Shown piece after piece: positions 40,558 through 48,710 of a stretch of DNA of 48,710 bases. Source of the stretch: CAYJBP01 sp964368605 (GTDB lineage: Bacteria; Bacillota; Dehalobacteriia; UBA4068); contig CAYJBP010000003.1 of NCBI GenBank assembly GCA_964368605.1, positions 1-48,710 of the forward strand, read 5' to 3'. How positions within the stretch are numbered: position 1 is the stretch's first letter; every line of letters starts with the position of its first letter. The translations under genes and the position numbers were made by a program. A model generated the notes under the pieces. It saw only the letters and a list, made by a program, of their open reading frames with translations, was not told the DNA's origin and ran no database searches.

Positions 40558-41805
40558 ATGAAAATTAGCGATTTTGCAAATAAGTTCAGTACCAATATAA
40601 ACACTGTTCGCTACTATGTTAATAGTGGCCTTTTAATACCCGAAAAGCGCAATAAGCAGTATAGATTTAATGATCAAAATATCGAAGATATGAGCCTAAT
40701 TAAATTGCTAAAGCAATTCGATTTTTCGATTGGCGAAATTCATGATATCTTATCTTTGGTACGTTTTTCTCGCTTAACTGCCAAGGATGACATCTATGAT
40801 TATCTTAGTATTTTAGATCATAAAAAATCGCTTTTACTGGCTGAAAGCAATCGAATTCAACAAGCCATTTTGGAATTGGAAAAATACAGTAAAACCGTGC
40901 AAAAAATGGCCAATCAGCAGGAAAAAAAGCTTTCTACAATTGGGGTACCCATTGCCTTTATGAATTATATTTGCTGCCCCAATTGCCATACCAATTTAAG
41001 TTTTTGCGATGCCCAAATCGAAAATAATCAAATTATGCAGGCTGCCTTAACTTGCGATTGCGGCTATAAGGCCGCTATTATTAATGGCATTTTAATTACC
41101 GAAGGCCGCAATATCAGCGAATATGATTCGCCCGATTTAGATCGCAAATTTTATAAAGATTTGCCAGCCAGCTGGGTTTCTTTATTCCAAAAATCTTATA
41201 ATTGGCTAAACAATCGTATGCAAAAGATGGATTTAAAAAATAAAATTGTTTATGAAAACCATATCAATTGCTATTTTTTCCTATACACTATCTTAGGTAA
41301 ATTGCCCAAAGATGCCCTTTATATTGTTAGCGATAAGTACCTGGAAGTTATTACCTTATACAAAGATTTAATCGAAAAGCAAAACCTGGGCTATAATATT
41401 TTATTTATCGCCGATAGCTCGCATCAATTGCCGCTTAAAAAGGCCTCGATAGATCTTTATATCGATTATTGCTCTTCTAATGAATATGCCTTTTTTAATA
41501 CCGATGATGATTTGTTTACCATTACTATTCCCTATTTAAGCCCCGATGCTCAAATTTTAGGAACTTATTTTTATTTTGATCCGGGCAGCCGCTCGCATCA
41601 TAAATTATTGCAAGAATACCCCACCTGCCTTAGCCAGAACTATTTATTAAGCCATCTTAAAGAGCTGGTGCGCCATCATCAATTACAGGTTATTGATAAA
41701 GAAAATAATGGCTTTGCCGTAGACGATGCCAGCAAAAACCGCAATTTTTCTTTTCATAATCGCGGCGATAAAATTCACCTTTATTCTTATCAATGTCGAT
41801 TATAA
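40558..41805 (+). CDS. MerR-type regulator fused to zinc ribbon and methyltransferase-like domain
   Basis: This 415-residue protein begins with a MerR winged helix (KISDFANKFSTNINTVRYYV, then LLIPEKRNKQYRF, residues 2-70) and a coiled-coil dimerisation helix (about 90-125). A zinc ribbon follows (CCPNC ... CDCG, about 139-170, then INGILI), resembling the CPxC modules at the front of some methyltransferases. Residues 195-415 resemble a Rossmann methyltransferase (KKASIDLYIDYCSS where family members have SFD-V), but the glycine-rich SAM loop is not visible. It is probably a ligand-binding relic. AAGGTG is the RBS. The transglutaminase-like gene follows after 22 bases. Confidence 0.75.
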   Translation: MKISDFANKFSTNINTVRYYVNSGLLIPEKRNKQYRFNDQNIEDMSLIKLLKQFDFSIGEIHDILSLVRFSRLTAKDDIYDYLSILDHKKSLLLAESNRIQQAILELEKYSKTVQKMANQQEKKLSTIGVPIAFMNYICCPNCHTNLSFCDAQIENNQIMQAALTCDCGYKAAIINGILITEGRNISEYDSPDLDRKFYKDLPASWVSLFQKSYNWLNNRMQKMDLKNKIVYENHINCYFFLYTILGKLPKDALYIVSDKYLEVITLYKDLIEKQNLGYNILFIADSSHQLPLKKASIDLYIDYCSSNEYAFFNTDDDLFTITIPYLSPDAQILGTYFYFDPGSRSHHKLLQEYPTCLSQNYLLSHLKELVRHHQLQVIDKENNGFAVDDASKNRNFSFHNRGDKIHLYSYQCRL

Positions 41806-41827
41806 TTTATTGAAAAAGGATGTTTGA

Positions 41828-43339
41828 ATGAAAAAAAACATTAAATTAAGCCTTTTTTGGGTACTTATTCTTGCCTTTTTAATGGCAAGCAAACCAACCT
41901 TGGCTATGGATATAAGTACCGAAGCTATGGCTTTATCTTTAAATAAGCTGGATTTATTTCGGGGCACCAATCAAGGCTTTGAACTGGATGAGCCTTGCGA
42001 TAGATTAATGGCTGCCGTTTTAATGACCCGTTTTTTAGGCCAAGAAGATTATGCCCTAAACCAAAAATTTACTCATCCTTTTGACGATATTAGCGGCAAT
42101 TATGCCGAGGACTATATAGCCTATCTTTATAGCCAAGATTTAGTTCGTGGCATCGATTATAATAGCTATGGCCTATCTAATATGAGCGGTAATCAGTTTG
42201 CCACCTTAATTTTACGAGTTTTGGGCTATCAGGATAATATCGATTTTAGCTGGGATAATGCCTTGCAAACCATGGTAGATTTGGCCATTATCCCCGCCGA
42301 GGATTTAAACGACTTGAATATTGCCGGCATTAGCCGTGGTCAGGCCGTTTATCTTTGCTATCAGGCCATGCAGGCTAATCTAAAAAACAGCGATATCCGT
42401 TTAGCCCAACAATTATTGGCCCAAGATGTTTATAGTACCCAACAGTTAGCCCAAACCCAAGATGCCACCCTGTTAATCGCCGCCGATATGCCCGATCATA
42501 TGGGTTATACTGTTAATATTTATCAACTTAATCAATTTAGCGATATTATCAATTTAGCCATTATCAATCGCCAGAACAATTTAAGCCTTTATGCGCCCAC
42601 CATAGAAGAATCTCAAGCTACGGAGATTATTAACCATATTCTCGAGCCTTATATCGAGCGCGAAGTAGCTATTCAATTTGCCTATACTGCGGCCAACCAT
42701 AAATACGATATCTTTATCAATATTGCCGATTATATCAGCATGGAATTTTATTATCAAAACCCCGAACGTTATCAAAAAAACCATCAAGTTTACAGCGATT
42801 TAGCCGCAAATACGGAAGATTCTTATATTAGCCTGGGCGAATGGGCGCAAAAAATTGAGCAAATTCTTAGCCAAATCATCCTGCCCGATATGAATCAAAC
42901 CGAGCAAGCCAAGGCTATTTTTGATTATTTAATCATCAATACTGTTTATGATCAGACAGCCAATGATTATAGTTTAGCGCATTATCCCCAAAGCGTGCTT
43001 TTTGATGGTTTGGGGGTTTGCGATGGCTATTCTGCCGCCTTTAAAATGCTTTTAAATGCCCAAGGAATCGAAAGCAATGTAATTTTTGGCCTGGCCGATA
43101 ATGTAGAGCATTCCTGGAATCAGGTTAAAATTGATGATAATTGGTATAATTTTGATATCACTTTTAGCGAGACCTTATCAGGCACTAATTTGATTAATTA
43201 TAGCTATTTTGGCATGCCGGATAGCCAGTTTTATCTAAACCATATCCCTCATGATTTAAATCAAGTTAATCCGGCGGCTAATTCTTATTTAATAATCAAT
43301 GCGCCACAGGATACTATTGATAATACTTCTCAAAAATAA
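41828..43339 (+). CDS. Exported SLH-like/transglutaminase-like protein
   Basis: This 503-residue protein has a signal peptide (about 1-26, ending LAM). Residues 30-195 hold degenerate SLH-type repeats (FDDISGNYAEDYIAYLY ... RGQAVYL). Residues about 355-475 hold a transglutaminase-like domain with the triad Cys398 (GVCDGYS), His428 (EHSWN) and Asp443 (YNFDITF). Such proteins are cell-wall-attached cysteine peptidases or cross-linkers. It forms an operon with the MerR-fusion regulator, hinting that the regulator senses envelope state. No terminator follows before the promoter of the next gene. Confidence 0.8.
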   Translation: MKKNIKLSLFWVLILAFLMASKPTLAMDISTEAMALSLNKLDLFRGTNQGFELDEPCDRLMAAVLMTRFLGQEDYALNQKFTHPFDDISGNYAEDYIAYLYSQDLVRGIDYNSYGLSNMSGNQFATLILRVLGYQDNIDFSWDNALQTMVDLAIIPAEDLNDLNIAGISRGQAVYLCYQAMQANLKNSDIRLAQQLLAQDVYSTQQLAQTQDATLLIAADMPDHMGYTVNIYQLNQFSDIINLAIINRQNNLSLYAPTIEESQATEIINHILEPYIEREVAIQFAYTAANHKYDIFINIADYISMEFYYQNPERYQKNHQVYSDLAANTEDSYISLGEWAQKIEQILSQIILPDMNQTEQAKAIFDYLIINTVYDQTANDYSLAHYPQSVLFDGLGVCDGYSAAFKMLLNAQGIESNVIFGLADNVEHSWNQVKIDDNWYNFDITFSETLSGTNLINYSYFGMPDSQFYLNHIPHDLNQVNPAANSYLIINAPQDTIDNTSQK

Positions 43340-43360
43340 TTTTATTTTTGGATAAAATTG

Positions 43361-43389
43361 TTGAATAATTGCAAAAAATATAGTATAAT
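43361..43389 (+). promoter_or_regulatory. Promoter of the hybrid kinase gene
   Basis: TTGAAT (43361-43366), 17 bases, TATAAT (43384-43389). Confidence 0.7.
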
Positions 43390-43445
43390 TGAATAAAGAA
43401 ATCGGTAACTCTGCATATTTTAGAAGTCTTAAATGAGGTAAGCCC

Positions 43446-46400
43446 ATGAATAAATTAAAAGACTATTTTAGCAGAAGCTCGGAGTATATTTGGAATAAAA
43501 TTGGCCTGGGTATGCAGGCTAAATTAATCATTATTTTTATTGTGATTAAAATTATTCCTTTAGTATTGCTGGCGGTAATTGCCTGGCTGCAAATTGATGA
43601 TTTGGCAATTACGCTTAGGCAAACGGCCGTGGAGGATTCCACCGAGGCCTTAAATGATATTGCTACCGAAAATATTGAGCGAATAACCACCGATATAGCC
43701 TATGAAGTTTCCGATTTTTTATATGGCCGTGATTCGGATATTCTATTTTTGGCCGATTTAGCGCCCACCTTAGAAAATTATACCGATTTTATCGAAAATG
43801 AAAGCGGTAGGGTTGTCGAGCAAGGCGAATGGGTTTTGGCCGAAGATGGCCAATCTTGGGTGCGTGCCGATGACTATGAGCCCATACCAAGTACCGGTGG
43901 TGGTATTTCGACCAATCCCGAAAATAATGACTTAGACGGCTTTCGCTATCGCGATCCCGATCCTTTTACTTATATCGAAATTCCCCTTTATGACGAAATA
44001 ACTTATATTGATTTAGCTGGTAATGAGCTGATTAAAGTTATAAGTCCCGATTCTACCAAAATTAATTATCCTTTGGATAATAGCTTAAAAAATATTGCCA
44101 ATACCGATAATACCTATATCAAGGCCGAAAATTATTTTAGCCATTTACAGGATTTAGAAGTAGGCGAAATTTATGTTTCCGATGTGATTGGCGCCTATAT
44201 TGGCACCAATTTAATTGGCATGTATACCCCCGATAATACGGCCAAAGCCGCCAGCGACCGTGGTTATGCTATCGAATATAAGCCGGAAGATCAAGCATTT
44301 TCCGGTGCGGAAAACCCAATTGGCCAAAAATACGAGGGCATTGTTCGCTGGGCTACCCCGGTAGCCGACGAGCTGGGCAATATTACCGGCTATGTAACTA
44401 TGGCACTTAATTTTGATCATATCATCGAAATGGCCGAACATATTACCCCGATGAATGAGCGTTATACCGAGCTTTCCGATGCCTTTGCCGGCAATTATGC
44501 CTTTATTTGGGATTATCAATGCCGCAGCATCGTTCATCCCCGTCATCATTCAATAGTAGGCTATGATCCGGCTACCGGCGAGCCTGCTATACCATGGCTG
44601 GAAGCCTCTATTTATGATGAATGGCAGGCCAGTGGTGAGGAAAACTGGTATGATTATGTGCAGGAAAATGTTGCCGAGTTTGATAATCAAAGCCGCGAAA
44701 AAGCACCTGCAGCGGCCTTAACTCAGCAAAGCTTGGTTGGATTAGACGGCCGCTACTTAAATAATGCACCGCAATGTACAGGCTGGATGGATTTAAGCCA
44801 AGATGGCGGCTCCGGATCTTTTTACATTTTATGGAGTGGTTTATACAAACTAACCACAACCGCAGCTATACCATACTATACCGGCCAATATGCGCCTTCG
44901 GAAGATAATGATTTTTCGCGCCGTGGCTTTGGTTTTGTTACCGTTTCGGCAGGCTTGGAAGATTTTACAGCTCCGGCCGTTAGCATGGAAGAGCGGATGT
45001 CTGATACGGCAGCCAGCAATTTAAGCGATACTTTAAATCAGCTTTCGATTGCTACCATAGCGATGGTTATTTTAATCGTGGTGGTAGCCATTTGGATGGC
45101 AACCTTCTTAAGCGGTACCATCAATAAGTTGATTAAAGGTATATCTCGCTTCCAAAGCGGCGAGCGTCATTTCCGCTTTAACACCAGTGTTAAAGATGAA
45201 TTCGGCACCCTGGCCGACTCTTTAGATGCCTTATCCGATAATATTGTCGATTCGGTACAAAACCCCTTAACCATTGCCGATTTGGATTTAAAAATCATCT
45301 ATATGAATGATTTACGCCTAAACCTAAGCAATTTAAGTTTAGATGATGTTAGCGGCCAAGATTATGATAACTTTACGCTCTTCCCGCAAAACTCTATTTA
45401 TTGCCCCTTAAGGGCTTTAAGAGAAGGCAAAGAAAGCGAAGTTATGTATTCGCCCGATCAGGATAAATACTTTAAATCGCAGGCTACTTACCTATATAAT
45501 AATGATGGTGAACCGATTGGTTATATTATCGAAAGTATTGATATGTCGACCATTATTAAGCAGCAAATCGAAAATGAGCGCCAGCGCATTTTATTAGATA
45601 CCATCTTTAATGCCTCGCCTGATGTAATTTGGTATCAAAACATGGAAGGTAAATATTTGGCGGTTAACCCACGCTTTAGCTCGATACCCGGCCTAAGCGT
45701 AGAAGAATGTATTGGTAAAAAACCTTCGCAAATCCTCTACCCCGAATTTGCTGCCCATTCTAAAGAATATTTCTTCGAAACTATGGCAGCCGGCACGGCT
45801 ATCTTTAAAACGGAAAAAGTTAAGTTTTTCGATGGCACAGAAGAGGTATTAGATATTGTTTCTACACCGCTATACGATAGTAGTGGCGAAAAGATTGGCT
45901 TATTGGGCTTTGCCCGTAATGTAAGCGGCCGTGACGAAATCGAAACAGAGTTACGTCAAACACAAATTAACTTAGAGCAGGCCGTTAATGAGGCAAATTT
46001 AGCCAATGAGCATAAAGGCGAATTCTTAGCCCGTATGAGCCATGAAATTCGAACCCCGATGAATGCCATTATCGGCATCACCAATATTGTTCTTAAAAAG
46101 CTGGAAGTTTTAGAATGTGATAATGATCAAATGCAGCTTAATGAGATTAATGGCCATGTAAATCAAATAGAAGTATCATCGCAGCATTTATTGAGTTTAT
46201 TGAATGATATTTTGGATGTTTCTAAAATTGATGCCGGCAAGATAGAGCTAGACCCAACCGAAATGGACTTAAGCAAGCTGGCCGACACGGTAGCAGGCAT
46301 TATCCGTCCACGTTGCCAAGAAAAGAATATTAATTTTATTACTAAGTTTGCAGATTTTAACCCACCGATTTTTAATGGTGATGCTCTACGCTTGCGTCAG

Positions 46401-47168
46401 GTACTGATTAACTTGCTGGGCAATGCCGTAAAATTCACCCCCGAGGCAGGCCAGATTGAATTTACGATCAGCAATATTGAGCAAAAGGGAAATCAGGTAT
46501 TGGTTGGCTTTAGCTGCAAAGATAATGGCATAGGCATTGAAGAAAGCGCCTTAAACACTATCTTTAATCCATTCGAGCAGGCTACCAGCAGTATTACCCG
46601 TAAGCATGGCGGTACCGGCTTAGGCTTAACAATTAGTGCCAGCATAGTAAAGCTATTTGGCGGCGAGATTAAGATTAAAACCAAGCTTGGCCAAGGCAGC
46701 GAATTTAGTTTTGATATTTGGCTGGAGCAAATCCGGGCTAATACCCATGAGGAAGCCATAAGTTGTACCGACGAAACTATATTAGCCGGCAAGCACATTT
46801 TGCTGGTTGACGATGTTGATATTAATCGAATGATAGTTGTTTCGATGCTTGAAGTATATGATGCTATCATTGATGAAGCGGACGATGGTGAGGTAGCGCT
46901 GGAGATGTTTAGCAAGTCCGAGCCGGGCTATTATGATATTATTTTGATGGATGTAAATATGCCGATAATGGATGGCTATCAGGCTTCGCAATCGATACGC
47001 GAGCTTAAGCGCAGCGATAGCGAGCAAGTACCGATTATAGCCCTAACAGCCAATGCCTTTAAGGATGATATTGAAAAGGCCTTAGAGCATGGCATGAACA
47101 ACCATATAGCCAAACCTGTGGATATGGATATATTAATGGAAGTTGTTTGCAAGCATTTACAAAAATAG
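43446..47168 (+). CDS. Cache-HAMP-PAS hybrid histidine kinase/response regulator
   Basis: This 1240-residue membrane protein has TM1 (about 26-48) and a very large extracytoplasmic Cache-type region (about 50-530, with YIDLAGNEL and WATPVADELGNITGYVTMAL). TM2 follows (about 535-557), then HAMP and two PAS domains (about 615-845). HisKA has ARMSHEIRTPMN (His866), HATPase has NAVKFTPEAG, DNGIGI and GTGLGL, and the C-terminal receiver has Asp1169 in MDVNMP. No output protein is adjacent, so phosphotransfer probably goes to an unlinked partner. The extracellular part shares a segment (WSGLYKLTTTAAIPYYTG) seen in other Cache hybrid kinases. GAGGT is the RBS. Confidence 0.9.
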   Translation: MNKLKDYFSRSSEYIWNKIGLGMQAKLIIIFIVIKIIPLVLLAVIAWLQIDDLAITLRQTAVEDSTEALNDIATENIERITTDIAYEVSDFLYGRDSDILFLADLAPTLENYTDFIENESGRVVEQGEWVLAEDGQSWVRADDYEPIPSTGGGISTNPENNDLDGFRYRDPDPFTYIEIPLYDEITYIDLAGNELIKVISPDSTKINYPLDNSLKNIANTDNTYIKAENYFSHLQDLEVGEIYVSDVIGAYIGTNLIGMYTPDNTAKAASDRGYAIEYKPEDQAFSGAENPIGQKYEGIVRWATPVADELGNITGYVTMALNFDHIIEMAEHITPMNERYTELSDAFAGNYAFIWDYQCRSIVHPRHHSIVGYDPATGEPAIPWLEASIYDEWQASGEENWYDYVQENVAEFDNQSREKAPAAALTQQSLVGLDGRYLNNAPQCTGWMDLSQDGGSGSFYILWSGLYKLTTTAAIPYYTGQYAPSEDNDFSRRGFGFVTVSAGLEDFTAPAVSMEERMSDTAASNLSDTLNQLSIATIAMVILIVVVAIWMATFLSGTINKLIKGISRFQSGERHFRFNTSVKDEFGTLADSLDALSDNIVDSVQNPLTIADLDLKIIYMNDLRLNLSNLSLDDVSGQDYDNFTLFPQNSIYCPLRALREGKESEVMYSPDQDKYFKSQATYLYNNDGEPIGYIIESIDMSTIIKQQIENERQRILLDTIFNASPDVIWYQNMEGKYLAVNPRFSSIPGLSVEECIGKKPSQILYPEFAAHSKEYFFETMAAGTAIFKTEKVKFFDGTEEVLDIVSTPLYDSSGEKIGLLGFARNVSGRDEIETELRQTQINLEQAVNEANLANEHKGEFLARMSHEIRTPMNAIIGITNIVLKKLEVLECDNDQMQLNEINGHVNQIEVSSQHLLSLLNDILDVSKIDAGKIELDPTEMDLSKLADTVAGIIRPRCQEKNINFITKFADFNPPIFNGDALRLRQVLINLLGNAVKFTPEAGQIEFTISNIEQKGNQVLVGFSCKDNGIGIEESALNTIFNPFEQATSSITRKHGGTGLGLTISASIVKLFGGEIKIKTKLGQGSEFSFDIWLEQIRANTHEEAISCTDETILAGKHILLVDDVDINRMIVVSMLEVYDAIIDEADDGEVALEMFSKSEPGYYDIILMDVNMPIMDGYQASQSIRELKRSDSEQVPIIALTANAFKDDIEKALEHGMNNHIAKPVDMDILMEVVCKHLQK

Positions 47169-47182
47169 TAAATATTGAAGTT

Positions 47183-47216
47183 AGGGGCTATGCCAAACTT
47201 GGCATAGCCCCTCTTA
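47183..47216 (+). terminator. Terminator of the hybrid kinase gene
   Basis: A perfect 13-bp stem (47183-47195 with 47200-47212); the GGGGCTATGCC core is a variant of the shared family. The T tract is weak. Confidence 0.7.
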
Positions 47217-47730
47217 GTATATTATTGAGTTAATATTAATGAAGGAATAGTTGCCGCCGAAGTAATTCAAACTAAGTTAGAGCGAAGATATGATGTGTAT
47301 GGGGAGGTAATAGGATAAGGGACAATATAGCCTTATAACCCAAGAATTAAAGCAAACATAAATATCCGCCAAAGAGCATAACTAGCCTACAATCCAGCTA
47401 ACAACAGGCATTAAGCAAGTCCAAGCAAACCTAAACTAAACCAGAACAACCCCGTTAACCATTAAATAACAATATCCCAAACAGCGGAATGGTCAAGACC
47501 ATTCCCTACAAAAACAAAAAACTTACAATCAAAAAAAGTAAAGCCAATATAGCCGTCAAAAAGCATAATAACCTGTAACCCAGCAACAATAACAAAATCA
47601 AGAAAACCAATCAAATAAAACCCAAAAATATCAAAGCAAAACAAGGTATCCGCGTTATTTCTGGTAGGGAAAGCGCAGCCAGCTTGGCTGATAGCGGCCA
47701 GGATCAGATAATATAGCTATCATTAAATAA
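47217..47730. other. Intergenic stretch without a supported gene
   Basis: About 510 bases. The plus strand from about 47335 to 47640 is rich in A and C and poor in T and G. Stop codons are frequent and no start has an RBS. A 10-bp inverted repeat, GGAATGGTC/GACCATTCC type, lies near 47485-47505. I see no gene or known RNA. Confidence 0.6.
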
Positions 47731-47764
47731 AAAAGCAGCTATCGCTTAATGATAGCTGCTTTTT
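47731..47764 (-). terminator. Terminator after the 53-residue membrane protein gene
   Basis: AAAAGCAGCTATC (47731-47743) pairs with GATAGCTGCTTTT (47752-47764 approx.). It is symmetrical, so it may act both ways. Confidence 0.7.
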
Positions 47765-47792
47765 GCAAATACTCTTTTAAATTAAATCTTAA

Positions 47793-47954
47793 CTATTTAT
47801 TTTTCTTTTCATTATAGTATATAATCAAGCCACCCATAACTAAAATCGCAAATAAATGGCCTAAATCGGCTCCCATATTTACAGGCGCACCAATCATAAT
47901 GCCGGCAAACCAGGCAATTACTGTTAAAATAATAGCTATAATAGATTTACCCAT
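47793..47954 (-). CDS. Small two-helix membrane protein
   Basis: This 53-residue protein has two hydrophobic helices (about 4-24 and 32-46), a short loop GAPVNMGADLG and a basic end (NEKKNK). AAAGGGA (minus strand) precedes ATG 47954. The frame stays open upstream into the tRNA gene, but that extension is not protein-coding. It lies just past the rRNA-operon terminator. No family is recognised. Confidence 0.6.
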   Translation of the reverse strand: MGKSIIAIILTVIAWFAGIMIGAPVNMGADLGHLFAILVMGGLIIYYNEKKNK

Positions 47955-47980
47955 ATAATCAAATCCCTTTCGATATAATA

Positions 47981-48015
47981 AAAATACCGTCACAGAATAA
48001 ATCTGTGACGGTAAA
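47981..48015 (-). terminator. Terminator of the rRNA-tRNA operon
   Basis: TACCGTCACA (47985-47994) pairs perfectly with TGTGACGGTA (48004-48013); on the minus strand it is followed by TTTTTAT. Confidence 0.8.
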
Positions 48016-48037
48016 TAACCAGCTATAAAGATGCTGG

Positions 48038-48112
48038 TGGCTCCTCGAGCTGGACTCGAACCAGCAACACCGTGGTTAACAGCCACGTACTCTACCATTG
48101 AGCTATCGAGGA
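48038..48112 (-). tRNA. tRNA-Asn (GTT)
   Basis: This 75-nt gene includes an encoded CCA. The acceptor arms TCCTCGA/TCGAGGA, the anticodon stem CGTGG/CCACG with loop CTGTTAA (anticodon GTT at 48080-48078) and the TGGTTCGAGTCCA T arm are all present. Confidence 0.95.
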
Positions 48113-48122
48113 TTATATAAAT

Positions 48123-48238
48123 CCCGGCGACGTCCTACTCTCCCAGGGGCCTGCGCCCCAAGTACCCTTGGCGCTGAAGAGCTTAACTACTGTGTTCGGA
48201 ATGGGAACAGGTGTGGCCTCTTCGCTATAATCACCGGG
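48123..48238 (-). rRNA. rrf: 5S ribosomal RNA
   Basis: About 116 nt. The inverted sequence has matching terminal stems (CCCGG start and end) and the typical GAACAC/CCATTCCGAACAC region, here seen as GTTCGGAATGGGAACAG on the plus strand. It lies between 23S and tRNA-Asn. Ends are accurate to a few bases. Confidence 0.93.
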
Positions 48239-48302
48239 AAACTTTAAAACAAAATATATGATCTTTGAGAACTACATAGAGAAAGATGACAACAAAGCTA
48301 TA

Positions 48303-48710
<408 letters not shown>

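Noticed and set aside
47462..47644. 60-residue hydrophobic minus-strand reading frame
   Set aside because: No RBS, biased composition, no recognisable pattern; treated as part of the unexplained intergenic stretch.
47955..48098. N-terminal extension of the 53-residue membrane protein
   Set aside because: It reads through the rRNA-operon terminator and the tRNA-Asn gene. The ATG at 47954 has its own RBS.

Overview
The window looks like a scaffold from a draft or metagenome-assembled genome of a low-to-moderate GC Bacillota bacterium, probably Clostridia-like. The evidence is S-layer-homology (SLH) proteins, lipoprotein-type substrate-binding proteins, a SpoVB-type flippase, AGGAGG-type ribosome binding sites, sigma-A-like promoters and A/T-rich codon use. 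Two runs of exactly 100 N mark scaffold joins. The family cannot be fixed from the sequence alone. No prophage, CRISPR array or intact transposon is visible.

Region 1 (1-12.5 kb) is mostly housekeeping. It holds a YbgC-type thioesterase, an SLH envelope protein, a divergent HxlR-regulator/short-chain-dehydrogenase pair, a DUF3137-like membrane pair, a SpoVB-like flippase, the nucleotidase YfbR, a TraX-like protein, a HAD phosphatase with an anchored trypsin-like protease, and then lysA, tmk, holB and yajC. Region 2 (12.5-18.5 kb) is a cyclic-di-GMP locus of two large sensor proteins; a close paralogue of one lies at 36.9-38.8 kb. Region 3 (18.7-21.7 kb) is an OmpR-type two-component system followed by an exported PepSY protein. 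Both of its promoters carry the same 7-4-7 direct repeat at the same distance from the -10 box. A YitT-type membrane protein follows.

Region 4 (22.8-36.8 kb) is the most interesting part. A YnjB/YnjC-type ABC transporter, a glutamine-type amino-acid ABC transporter, a YnjF-like CDP-alcohol phosphatidyltransferase, a YnjE-like exported rhodanese, a TVP38/TMEM64 (YdjX/YdjZ-like) membrane protein, a two-CCG-domain HdrB-like protein, a GltD-like Fe-S flavoprotein and a divergent mercuric-reductase/lipoamide-dehydrogenase-like flavoprotein lie together. Several match, by family, the uncharacterised ydjXYZ-ynjABCDEF neighbourhood of enterobacteria. That suggests a conserved envelope redox or sulfur-handling system of unknown substrate.

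Region 5 (36.9-48.7 kb) holds a diguanylate cyclase, a class III aminotransferase, a MerR-type regulator fused to a zinc ribbon and a methyltransferase-like domain, an exported SLH/transglutaminase-like protein, a 1240-residue hybrid histidine kinase, and the 3' part of an rRNA operon (23S-5S-tRNA-Asn) read on the minus strand.

Two dispersed sequence families recur: a bidirectional terminator with a common GGGCTATCGC-like core, and a roughly 60-bp double hairpin whose copies show compensatory base changes.
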